A stretch of 64,000 bases of DNA from Ralstonia sp. A12 (GTDB lineage Bacteria > Pseudomonadota > Gammaproteobacteria > Burkholderiales > Burkholderiaceae), in assembly GCF_000801955.1 (NCBI RefSeq), contig NZ_JSZO01000002.1, positions 310,001-374,000 on the forward strand, in the 5' to 3' direction. This document shows, piece by piece, positions 43,448 through 51,389 of the stretch. Below the pieces are notes generated by a model that saw only the letters and a list, made by a program, of their open reading frames with translations, did not search any database and was not told the DNA's origin. A program made the translations under genes and the position numbers. Within the stretch, counting starts at the first letter, position 1. Each line of letters starts with the position of its first letter.

Positions 43448-45826
43448 ATGAAATCAGATCTCGCCTCCGCCATGCCTTCCCACGACCACGCCGCCAAGCC
43501 GGAAGCGTCCGGCTGCGGCGGTTGCTGTGGCCACGATCACCCGGTCGCTCGGGAGACCTCCCACAAGGCGCATGACCACGACCATGCGCACGACCACGGT
43601 CATGACCATAGCCACGCGCACGAAGCCGCAGTGCCCATCGCGCCTGTGGATGCTGCTGCGCTGGCCCGTGCCAAGGGGCGCACGAAGATCCGCATCCAGC
43701 AGATGGATTGCCCGACTGAGGAGCGCATGATCCGCGCCAAGCTGGGCAGTGCCGACGGCGTGGTCGCGCTGGATTTCAACCTGCTTGAGCGCCATCTCAC
43801 CATCCACCACACCGTTGACGACGTGACGCCGTTCCTGGAGGCGCTGCGCGCCATCGGCATGGATGGCGAGGTACTGGAAGAACATGACCGCGCTGTCGCA
43901 GCGGCCGAGCCCACTGGCATTTCACGCCGCACCTGGCTGCTGGGTATCGGTGGCGTGGCGGCGTTTGGCGCCGAGGCCATCGCATGGTCGCTGGGCGATC
44001 ACGCTTGGCCGGTGCTGGCGCTGGCACTCGCTTCCATCGCACTGGCCGGCGGGCCGACGCTGCGCAAGGGCTGGATTGCCGTGCGCGCGCTCACCTTCAA
44101 TATCAACTTCCTGATGGCGGTGGCCGTGATCGGCGCACTGCTGATCGGCAAGTGGGCCGAAGCGGCCATGGTGATCTTCCTGTTTGCCGTGGCGGAAGCC
44201 ATCGAGGCGCGCGCACTGGTGCGTGCCCGCGATGCCGTGCGCGCACTGACCGCTATTGCGCCTGACACCGCTGAGTTGACCGATGGCAACGGCGGCTGGC
44301 GTGATGTGGCAGTTGACACCGTGGCTATCGGCGCGCGCTTGCGTGTACGCACGGGCAGTCGCGTGCCCGTCGACGCGCGCATCGTCAGCGGCCGCGCGGC
44401 ATTGGACGAATCGCCCGTCACCGGCGAGAGCCTGCCGGTGGAGAAGGCCGCCGGCGACATCATCCTCGCCGGCACCATCGTGACCGATGGCGTGATCGAA
44501 GCCGAAGCCACGGCCGTGGCGGCCGACAGCACGCTCGCGCGTATTGCCGGGGCCATTCAAGAAGCGCAGTCGCAGCGCGCACCGACGCAGCGCTTCGTTG
44601 ACAAGTTCTCCTCCATCTATACACCCGCAATGATGTTGCTGGCGCTGGCAATTGCTGTCGGTGGCCCGCTGGTGACGGCGGACGGCTGGCTCACGTGGAC
44701 GTATCGCGCGCTGGTGCTGCTGGTGATCGCCTGCCCGTGCGCATTGGTGATCTCCACGCCGGTGACGGTGGTCAGCGGCCTGGCCGCAGCGGCCCGGCGC
44801 GGCATTGTCGTGAAGGGTGGTGTCTATCTGGAAAGCGGCCGGCGCTTGCGTGCGCTGGCGCTGGACAAGACTGGCACGCTCACCGCTGGCCGCCCGGTGC
44901 TTGATGCCGTCGTGCTGCCCGGTGGCACGCGCCGTGCCGTGGCCGATCTCAACGCCGCGACGGATGACGCTCACCTGCGTGCGCTGGCGGTGGCGGCCGC
45001 GCTCGACGCCAACACCACGCACCCCATTGCCGTGGCCATCGTGCAAGCGGCCGCCGCGCATGGTGCGGTGGATGCTGGCGCGGTGGAAGATCTGTCCGTG
45101 CTGCCGGGCCGTGGTGTGGCCGGCACGCTGGGTGGTGTGCGTTGGCACCTGGGCAATGCGGCACTCGTTGCCGAACGCGGCTTTGATACGTCAGCCTGGC
45201 GCGCTGCTGCTGAGGCGTTGCAGGCCGAAGGCATGTCCGCCGTCACGCTGTGCGACGCGAGCGGTGCCGTGGCGCTGTTTGGCGTGCGTGATCGCGAGCG
45301 CCCGGAAAGCGCGCAAGCCATCGCCGATCTGCGTGCGCTGGGCGTGCAGCCCGTCATGCTCACCGGTGACGACCGCCGCGCCGCGCAGGCCATCGCCAAG
45401 ACCGTGGGCATCGACGCCGTTCACGCCGAGCAGCTCCCCGCCGACAAGCAGCGCGTGGTGGGCGAACTCGCGGCGCAGCATGGCTTCGTCGGCATGGTCG
45501 GTGACGGCATCAACGACGCACCGGCCCTGGCACGTGCCGACATCGGTTTCGCCATGGGCGCGGCCGGCACGGCCACCGCACTGGAAGCGGCCGATGTGGC
45601 CATCATGGACGATGACCCGCGCAAGCTCGCCGGCTTCATCCGCATCAGCCGTCGCACGGTGGCGGTACTGCGTCAGAACATCGTGCTGGCGCTCGGTATC
45701 AAGGCTGTGTTCCTGGCGCTCGCCGTGATGGGTGACGCGACGCTGTGGATGGCGATCTTTGCCGATGTGGGCGCGAGCCTGCTGGTGGTGTTCAACGGGC
45801 TGCGGGTGATGCGCACGCGCGTCTGA
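43448..45826 (+). CDS. cadA: Zn/Cd/Pb-translocating P1B-type ATPase (ZntA/CadA-like)
   Basis: A 792-residue efflux ATPase. The N-terminus is His-rich (14 His between residues 12 and 58) with GCGGCC, then an HMA domain whose metal loop reads MDCPTEE, as in ZntA/PbrA types. About eight helices follow, with CPC metal site (ACPCAL), phosphorylation site DKTGT, TGDDR and hinge GDGINDAPALA. It exports Zn2+, Cd2+ or Pb2+ to the periplasm. ATG 43448 lies only one base after GGAGG and at the predicted transcription start; ATG 43472 is the alternative. The MerR-type promoter upstream and CadR at 47563 fit. Confidence 0.92.
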   Translation: MKSDLASAMPSHDHAAKPEASGCGGCCGHDHPVARETSHKAHDHDHAHDHGHDHSHAHEAAVPIAPVDAAALARAKGRTKIRIQQMDCPTEERMIRAKLGSADGVVALDFNLLERHLTIHHTVDDVTPFLEALRAIGMDGEVLEEHDRAVAAAEPTGISRRTWLLGIGGVAAFGAEAIAWSLGDHAWPVLALALASIALAGGPTLRKGWIAVRALTFNINFLMAVAVIGALLIGKWAEAAMVIFLFAVAEAIEARALVRARDAVRALTAIAPDTAELTDGNGGWRDVAVDTVAIGARLRVRTGSRVPVDARIVSGRAALDESPVTGESLPVEKAAGDIILAGTIVTDGVIEAEATAVAADSTLARIAGAIQEAQSQRAPTQRFVDKFSSIYTPAMMLLALAIAVGGPLVTADGWLTWTYRALVLLVIACPCALVISTPVTVVSGLAAAARRGIVVKGGVYLESGRRLRALALDKTGTLTAGRPVLDAVVLPGGTRRAVADLNAATDDAHLRALAVAAALDANTTHPIAVAIVQAAAAHGAVDAGAVEDLSVLPGRGVAGTLGGVRWHLGNAALVAERGFDTSAWRAAAEALQAEGMSAVTLCDASGAVALFGVRDRERPESAQAIADLRALGVQPVMLTGDDRRAAQAIAKTVGIDAVHAEQLPADKQRVVGELAAQHGFVGMVGDGINDAPALARADIGFAMGAAGTATALEAADVAIMDDDPRKLAGFIRISRRTVAVLRQNIVLALGIKAVFLALAVMGDATLWMAIFADVGASLLVVFNGLRVMRTRV

Positions 45827-45863
45827 GGGCTGACGTCAGACGGCGCGTGCGCGGGGAGGGCGA

Positions 45864-47486
45864 TCAGCGCAGGCCGGTGATGCGCGCGTCCTTGGGGTAG
45901 GTGACGAGGTAGTCGGCGGAGAAGCGGGCGTTTTCACCCGGCTTGAGCGTCTGCTGCCAGGCAATGATGCCGGGACGCTGTTCCCACTCGCGCTGCGCCG
46001 GCTCGGGGTTGAAGGCGGCGCGCACCTTGATGTCTTCGGTCTGGCTGACCGGCATCGCTTCCAGAATCTCGATGCGGATCGGATCACGGTGCCGGTTACG
46101 CACGGTATAGAGCGACGCGTACTGGCGCTCGTTGCGGTTGTCGAGCAGCCCGACGCTGCGGTTGAAGGTCTTGGGCGCATCTGCGGTGACGCTCACCAGA
46201 TCATCGCGGCCGAAGGGCAGGGCCAGGCGCAGGTCTTCACCGGCCGGATTCCAGAGCGTGGTGCCTACCGTGGCGCCATCGCGCCGCAATTGCATCTGGC
46301 CGGCGGGCCAGACGCCATCCGGGCGATCGATTGTGGCGATCAGGTAGGCCGCGCTGTCCAGGCGCGGGGTGCTGCGGGCGGTCAGCGTGGCGGGAAGCGC
46401 TTGTGTCGCCAGCGAGAACGTGGCTTTTTGCGCGTCTGAAGGCAGCTCCACCGTGCCGGGTACTTCGAATTCGGTGGCGTAAGAGGTCTCGACTGTGCTG
46501 ACGTCGAAGAGCGGGGCGTTATCCTCGGCGTTTCTACCGAGTTTCAGCATAGGGGCTGAAGGTGACGGCATCGCTGCAGGCGCTGCCGCTACCGGATAGG
46601 CGCGCTGAGCGGCGGGCTGCGGCTTCACGATGTCGAGTTGCCACGTGAAGGGTTCGGGGCCGCGCTGCGCACCCCGCGGTTGCCCCGTCGACAGGCGCAG
46701 CCGCACGCCGCGCCAATCTTCTCCCGTGGCCTGCGCGATGGTGGCTTGCCGTTCGATGACAATGTTCGAGCGCGCCGAATCGAGACTCGCCTGGTAGGCA
46801 GGCCGCCAGCCCGCATTCGGCGTCTGGTAGCTGATGCGCAGTTCGCCGCCACGCGGTGCGGCTACCGCAATCCGGATCGTCCGCAGTGTCTCTCCTGAAC
46901 CGCCTCCGCGCGTCAGTCGCAAGGCGTCGAGCTGGCTCTTCAGTTCGGCATCGCGCTTCTTCAACTGCTCCTGGCGCGCAAAAACCTCTTGTGCGGTGCG
47001 GGTGAGCGCATCGGTGGATTTCCCCAGCGACGAGAAGTCCGTGGCCGGCGCACGACCATCGTTGGTGGTGCGCTCGCTGATCACCTTCAGGTAGTTGGCG
47101 GACAGCTCGTTGGCTCGCATCTGGGTATTCACCGTAGTGCGCTGATCTTCTAGTGCACGGATTTGCGTATCCAGCGCCGTCATCGCGCAGCCGGGTGCAC
47201 CTTCGCGCGGCACGCTCTCGGTCCGGATATCGCCCACGCGGATCGCGTTATCGCTCTCCACGCGCAGACTTTGTGAATCAAATGTGCTGGGCAGGCACGT
47301 CAGCTCGACGCTACGCGCGCCGGGCGCAACGGTGGTCGTGCGCACAACGGTGGCGCTGTCCGGATACAGCGTGACATCGGTAATGCGCGATGGCGCCGCA
47401 TGCGCTACTACGGCGGCAGCCATCGTGAGCGCGCCAAGCGCCAAGCGTTGTTGATGCAGAAAATACGTTGCCGGTTTCGTCTTCAT
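45864..47486 (-). CDS. MuiA/DUF4139 family secreted protein
   Basis: A 540-residue protein with a signal peptide (about 1-31, ending AAAVVAHA). The N-terminal DUF4140-like part (about 34-140) contains ITDVTLYPDSATVVRT, then a coiled coil (about 95-195) and a C-terminal DUF4139 beta-rich domain with GWRPAYQASLDS and later NPAGEDLRLALPFGRDD. The relative MuiA suppresses mucoidy in E. coli when overproduced; the molecular role is unknown. It lies between the metal ATPase and CadR genes, but no metal link is visible. Confidence 0.82.
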   Translation of the reverse strand: MKTKPATYFLHQQRLALGALTMAAAVVAHAAPSRITDVTLYPDSATVVRTTTVAPGARSVELTCLPSTFDSQSLRVESDNAIRVGDIRTESVPREGAPGCAMTALDTQIRALEDQRTTVNTQMRANELSANYLKVISERTTNDGRAPATDFSSLGKSTDALTRTAQEVFARQEQLKKRDAELKSQLDALRLTRGGGSGETLRTIRIAVAAPRGGELRISYQTPNAGWRPAYQASLDSARSNIVIERQATIAQATGEDWRGVRLRLSTGQPRGAQRGPEPFTWQLDIVKPQPAAQRAYPVAAAPAAMPSPSAPMLKLGRNAEDNAPLFDVSTVETSYATEFEVPGTVELPSDAQKATFSLATQALPATLTARSTPRLDSAAYLIATIDRPDGVWPAGQMQLRRDGATVGTTLWNPAGEDLRLALPFGRDDLVSVTADAPKTFNRSVGLLDNRNERQYASLYTVRNRHRDPIRIEILEAMPVSQTEDIKVRAAFNPEPAQREWEQRPGIIAWQQTLKPGENARFSADYLVTYPKDARITGLR

Positions 47487-47562
47487 CCGCCCCACCCACA
47501 TGTCGTGAAATGCGGCGAGTATCGCACGTCAAAGTGACGTGCACGGCGGCGGAAAAGACAGG

Positions 47563-48039
47563 TCAGCGATGCACGCCGCGGATGTGCCGATGCGCGTGTT
47601 CGCCCTCGCCATGGTCATGGTTGTGACCGTGATGCGGGGTTGCAACGGGCTCTTCGTGCAGCGATTGCAGCACGCCGCATTCCGCCACCGATGCTGCCGT
47701 CGTGCAGCGCAGCCCGATCGACTCGATCTGGCGCTTAAGTTCGGTCAGCTCCGCAATGCGCGCTTCAACGTGGCGCAGGTGCTCGTCCAGAAGATTGTTG
47801 ATCTCTTCGCACGAGGCCTGCGGGTTGGTTTGCAGTTCCAGCAGGCGGCGGATCTCGGTATGCGCCATGTCGAGCGACCGGCACTTCGCGATGAAGGCCA
47901 GTTGCTCGGCATGCTCAGGCGTGTAGACGCGATAGTTGTTGGCGGCGCGCGCCGGCGGGGGCAGCAGGCCCTGCGCTTCATAGAAGCGGATGGTCTCGAT
48001 GCTGATGCCCGTGCGCTGGGCGAGCTCGCCAATTTTCAT
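47563..48039 (-). CDS. cadR: CadR-type MerR family Cd/Pb/Zn-responsive regulator
   Basis: A 158-residue MerR protein. The winged HTH (MKIGELAQRTGISIETIRFYE at the start) is followed by the dimer helix and metal-site Cys77, Cys112 and Cys121, matching the three-Cys Cd/Pb site of CadR. A His-rich tail (HHGHNHDHGEGEHAHRHI, 134-153) is typical of CadR and may bind extra metal. It should activate the cadA promoter at 43411 by DNA twisting on metal binding, although cadA is 4 kb away with muiA between. It is 18 bases downstream of the copper-binding protein gene. Confidence 0.93.
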   Translation of the reverse strand: MKIGELAQRTGISIETIRFYEAQGLLPPPARAANNYRVYTPEHAEQLAFIAKCRSLDMAHTEIRRLLELQTNPQASCEEINNLLDEHLRHVEARIAELTELKRQIESIGLRCTTAASVAECGVLQSLHEEPVATPHHGHNHDHGEGEHAHRHIRGVHR

Positions 48040-48057
48040 ATGCGTTGCAAAGCGGTG

Positions 48058-48444
48058 TTAGAAAACGGTCGGTTCAGCAGTGGCTGCTTCAACGCCAGCG
48101 ACTTTCAAGCAGGCGTCCATGCAGGCGCGGCAGGCAGTGGCGCAGGCGCTGCAATGGCCTTGGCCGTGATGATCGCATTCTTCCGCACACTGGTTACAAA
48201 TCTCGGCGCAGTCTTCCAGCAGCAATTCCGCAAATTCGCTGTTGCGTTCCAGGAACCTGCGCGTGATGGTGCAGTATTCAGCGCAATCCGTGCACAGGCT
48301 CATGCAGCGCGCCATGGCTTCAGCGTGGCCGTTCTTGCCGGATTCCGTCGCGCAATGCTCGCAAGCGGTTTGGCAGGCATGAAGCGCCTGAATCACACTG
48401 GCAAAACGCTTGGCATTGTCTTTCGCGGTCGGACGAGTGGTCAT
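48058..48444 (-). CDS. Cys-rich four-helix-bundle copper-binding protein (Csp-like)
   Basis: A 128-residue cytosolic-type protein with 16 Cys residues placed along four helices (24, 28, 31, 47, 51, 54, 58, 79, 83, 86, 90, 98, 101, 105, 108, 112), in repeated C-x3-C and C-x2-C spacing. This is the pattern of the Csp copper-storage family, which fills a four-helix tube with Cu(I). ATG 48444 has AAGGAG upstream. It is co-directional with cadR, 18 bases away, so metal storage and metal sensing may be co-expressed. Confidence 0.87.
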   Translation of the reverse strand: MTTRPTAKDNAKRFASVIQALHACQTACEHCATESGKNGHAEAMARCMSLCTDCAEYCTITRRFLERNSEFAELLLEDCAEICNQCAEECDHHGQGHCSACATACRACMDACLKVAGVEAATAEPTVF

Positions 48445-48571
48445 ATCGGTTCTCCTTTGGCAGTGGACGTGCACGCTTGCGCGTTTCGGAAGGGATGCGC
48501 CCAGGCGTGGCCCGGGCCGCATCTCTCCAATTTAGCAACTGGCGCTCCACTGCGTGAGGCCGACCTGCACC

Positions 48572-50284
48572 TTATGCCGTTTGCGCCGCGCTCTTGCCGC
48601 TGCGCAGCATGCCCTTGCCGGCCCGGGCGATCAGGCGGTTCACGCCGCCCACCACTGCGCGGATCGACGCGGTGGTCAGGTTGGCATCCACGCCCACGCC
48701 GAACACGCTGCCGGCCACACCTGGCGCGGCCATTTCTGCAAAGGCAATGGCATCGGCGTTGGCGCCCTGGCCCAACGCACGCTCTTCATAGTGGTGGACC
48801 GACACAGGTGCCGCCAGCACGTGCGACAGCGCATGCACCAGCGCATCCAGCGGCCCGTTGCCGGTGCCTTCGCAGATGTGCTCGTGGTCATCGATGTTGA
48901 CCACCAGGCGGATGTGCTGGCTGCCGTCGTCCCGCTCGGTCAGCCGGTGTGACACGTAGCCGACGGCACCGTCCACGCGCAGGTAGGTTTGCTGGAACAG
49001 CGCCCAGATGTCTGCACCGGTGACTTCACGGCCGCTTTCGTCGGTCAACTGCTGAACGGTGCTGCTGAACTCCACCTGCAGGCGGCGCGGCATGGCAACG
49101 CCGTAGCCGGATTCCAGCAGATACGCGATGCCGCCCTTGCCCGACTGGCTGTTGACGCGAATGATCGAGTCGTACGTGCGGCCCACATCGGCCGGGTCGA
49201 TCGGCAGGTAGGGCATCTCCCAGAGCGCATCGGGTTTTTGCACCGCAAAACCCTTCTTGATTGCATCCTGGTGCGAGCCCGAGAACGCCGTGAACACCAG
49301 GTCGCCCACATACGGATGGCGCGGATGCACCGGCAACTGCGTGCAGTCTTCGCACGTGCGCGCCACGTCATTGATATGCGAGAAATCCAGCTCCGGATCG
49401 ATACCCTGCGAGTACAGATTCAGCGCGAGCGTGACGAGATCCACGTTGCCGGTGCGCTCGCCGTTGCCGAACAGGCAGCCTTCCACGCGGTCGGCGCCAG
49501 CCATCACGGCCAGTTCTGCTGCGGCCACGGCGGTGCCGCGGTCATTGTGCGGATGTACGGACAGGATGATCGAATCGCGGCGCGCCAGGTTGCGGTGCAT
49601 CCACTCGATCTGGTCGGCGTAGATGTTGGGCGTGGCCATCTCCACCGTGGCAGGCAGGTTGAAGATGATCTTGCGCGCGGGCGTCGGCTCCCATACTTCG
49701 GTCACCGCGTTGCAGACCTCCAGCGCGAATTCCAGCTCTGTGCCGCTGAAGACTTCCGGGCTGTACTGATACGTCCACTGCGTCTCGGGCATCGTCTCCG
49801 CAATCTCGCGGATCAGCTTGGCGCTCTGCACGGCAATGCGTTTGACGCCTTCGCGGTCGGTGTTGAACACCGTGCGGCGGAACACCGGTGCAATCGCGTT
49901 GTAGAGGTGGATGATGGCCCGCTTGGAACCACGCAACGATTCCATGGTGCGACGGATCAGGTCTTCACGCGCCTGCGTCAGCACTTCAATGGTCACGTCG
50001 TCGGGAATGTGCCCGCCTTCGATCAGCTCGCGCACGAAATCGAAGTCAGTCTGGGAGGCGGCGGGGAAGGCGGCTTCGATTTCCTTGAAGCCGATCTGCA
50101 CGAGCATCTTGAACATGCGCATCTTGCGCTCGGCGTTCATCGGCTCGAACAGGGCCTGGTTGCCATCGCGCAGGTCCGTGCTCATCCAGATCGGAGCACG
50201 GGTGATGGTCTTGTTCGGCCAGGTGCGATCGGCGAGGGCGATTGCGGGGAAGGGGCGGTACTTGGTGGCAGGGTTTTTCAACAT
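48572..50284 (-). CDS. leuA: 2-isopropylmalate synthase
   Basis: A 570-residue LeuA that condenses acetyl-CoA and 2-oxoisovalerate in the first committed step of leucine synthesis. [15 protein letters not shown] carries the metal Asp and Arg, [16 protein letters not shown] carries the metal His pair, and the C-terminal LeuA allosteric domain (about 440-570) is present, where leucine feedback acts. The length and [18 protein letters not shown]-terminus match the longer LeuA2 type. Start 50284 is preceded by a leader region with two Leu-rich short ORFs. No leuBCD genes are adjacent. Confidence 0.95.
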   Translation of the reverse strand: MLKNPATKYRPFPAIALADRTWPNKTITRAPIWMSTDLRDGNQALFEPMNAERKMRMFKMLVQIGFKEIEAAFPAASQTDFDFVRELIEGGHIPDDVTIEVLTQAREDLIRRTMESLRGSKRAIIHLYNAIAPVFRRTVFNTDREGVKRIAVQSAKLIREIAETMPETQWTYQYSPEVFSGTELEFALEVCNAVTEVWEPTPARKIIFNLPATVEMATPNIYADQIEWMHRNLARRDSIILSVHPHNDRGTAVAAAELAVMAGADRVEGCLFGNGERTGNVDLVTLALNLYSQGIDPELDFSHINDVARTCEDCTQLPVHPRHPYVGDLVFTAFSGSHQDAIKKGFAVQKPDALWEMPYLPIDPADVGRTYDSIIRVNSQSGKGGIAYLLESGYGVAMPRRLQVEFSSTVQQLTDESGREVTGADIWALFQQTYLRVDGAVGYVSHRLTERDDGSQHIRLVVNIDDHEHICEGTGNGPLDALVHALSHVLAAPVSVHHYEERALGQGANADAIAFAEMAAPGVAGSVFGVGVDANLTTASIRAVVGGVNRLIARAGKGMLRSGKSAAQTA

Positions 50285-50454
50285 GGTGTGGATGTCCTGT
50301 GAGATCGAGATCGGGTGTGTACGTCGAGGACGACCGCGCGGGCGGCGTCCGGCGTGGCCGGGTGAGCAGTGTTGGCGTGGCGGCCAGACAGCCACGGGCG
50401 CGTGGTCTGGCTACCGAGCGGTAGTCGTAGCGAAAGCAGGATCGAGGTGGGCAT
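50278..50454 (-). CDS. Leu-rich short upstream ORF overlapping the leuA start (possible second leader)
   Basis: A 58-codon frame starting at ATG 50454 with GGAG 6 bases upstream. Its beginning, [14 protein letters not shown], has six Leu in fourteen residues, including two rare CTA codons next to a rare CGA. It ends overlapping the leuA start codon, which would permit translational coupling. A hairpin (CCAGA/TCTGG ends, 50384-50410) lies within it. It could be a control ORF or chance. Confidence 0.4.
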   Translation of the reverse strand: MPTSILLSLRLPLGSQTTRPWLSGRHANTAHPATPDAARAVVLDVHTRSRSHRTSTPC

Positions 50455-50554
50455 GGGAGGCTCCAAATCGGCGAACGGATTGCGTCACACGAGGCCCGTC
50501 GCCTGTTACGGCAGCGGACCGGTCAAACACCGGAACGAGGGGGGAAAGAGAGGT

Positions 50555-50574
50555 CTACGCGCTTACACGCGTAG
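50555..50574 (-). promoter_or_regulatory. Hairpin over the end of the leucine leader ORF
   Basis: CTACGCG (50555-50561) and CGCGTAG (50568-50574) form a perfect 7-bp stem with a 6-base loop containing the leader stop codon. A ribosome stalled at the CTA codons would prevent it from forming. Confidence 0.5.
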
Positions 50575-50661
50575 TAGGGAAGCGGATAGCGATAGCAGAC
50601 CGCGCTCGCACGAGAAGGTGCGGGCTTGAGCGGTGAGGAGGGTGGTCTGCTGGGAGTGCAT
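50563..50661 (-). CDS. leuL: Probable leucine leader peptide for leuA attenuation
   Basis: A 32-codon ORF (MHSQQTTLLTAQARTFSCER then GLLSLSASLLRV) 278 bases before leuA. Five of the last eleven-odd codons are Leu and four of them are the rare CTA, a classic way to sense Leu-tRNA shortage. Nested hairpins surround it: AGCAGACC/GGTCTGCT arms (50594-50601 and 50644-50651) span most of it, and CTACGCG/CGCGTAG (50555-50574) covers the last codons and stop. A promoter (TTGACA at 50692-50697, CACTAT at 50668-50673, minus strand, 18 bp apart) would start transcription almost at the ATG, giving a leaderless peptide. Confidence 0.6.
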   Translation of the reverse strand: MHSQQTTLLTAQARTFSCERGLLSLSASLLRV

Positions 50662-50667
50662 TTTTCG

Positions 50668-50697
50668 ATAGTGCTGGGGGAGGCGAGGTGTTGTCAA
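50668..50697 (-). promoter_or_regulatory. Candidate sigma70 promoter for the leuA leader
   Basis: Minus-strand -35 TTGACA (50697-50692) and -10 CACTAT (50673-50668) are 18 bp apart. The expected start near 50661 coincides with the leader-peptide ATG. Confidence 0.5.
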
Positions 50698-50910
50698 GTT
50701 GCCTGGGCGGAATTCGGACGTTTCCGGGTTTTGCCAGGCCACAGACGAATCCCTAAGTGCCCCGTACCGCATGTGATTCCGGCGTCAGCAGAACCTGCGT
50801 GAACCTGCTTTAATACACCCCGTTCGTACCGTAAAACCGCTGTATCTTCATTTATATAACGGTGCGACTCCACTACGCCCCAATAAGGCCCCACAAGGAG
50901 AATCCCCACC

Positions 50911-51369
50911 ATGGTTACGCTGAATATCAACGGCAAATCCGTGGAAGTTGATGCCGATCCGTCGACGCCGCTGCTTTGGGCGCTGCGCGACAACCTCGGC
51001 CTGACCGGCACGAAATTCGGTTGCGGCGTTGCGTCGTGCGGTGCGTGCACGGTGCACCTGAACGGTCAGCCCACGCGCAGTTGCGTGCTGCCGATTTCCG
51101 CAGTGGCCGGCCAGCAGATCACCACGTCAGAACATATCGCCGACGACAAGGTCGGCAAGGCCGTGCTCGACGCTTGGGTCAAGCACGACGTGGCGCAATG
51201 CGGCTATTGCCAGAGCGGCCAGATGATGAGCGCAGTGGGTCTGCTGCGCAGCAAGAAGAAGCCGACCGACGCTGACATCGACAGCGCGATGGCCGGCAAC
51301 CTGTGCCGCTGTGCCACGTACCAGCGTATCCGTGCGGCGATTCACGACGCCGCCAAGTCGCTGGCCTGA
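50911..51369 (+). CDS. [2Fe-2S] subunit of molybdenum hydroxylase (isoquinoline 1-oxidoreductase alpha-like)
   Basis: A 152-residue protein with two [2Fe-2S] domains: plant-type Cys38, Cys43, Cys46, Cys58 (CGVASCGACTVH) and the helical domain Cys97, Cys100, Cys132, Cys134 (CGYCQSGQMM, CRCATYQRI). It passes electrons from the molybdenum subunit encoded next. An AAGGAG ribosome site precedes the ATG. Without a separate FAD subunit the complex resembles the two-subunit IorAB type that hands electrons to a membrane or periplasmic acceptor. Confidence 0.92.
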   Translation: MVTLNINGKSVEVDADPSTPLLWALRDNLGLTGTKFGCGVASCGACTVHLNGQPTRSCVLPISAVAGQQITTSEHIADDKVGKAVLDAWVKHDVAQCGYCQSGQMMSAVGLLRSKKKPTDADIDSAMAGNLCRCATYQRIRAAIHDAAKSLA

Positions 51370-51389
51370 GCCCCACCGGAGAACTCACG

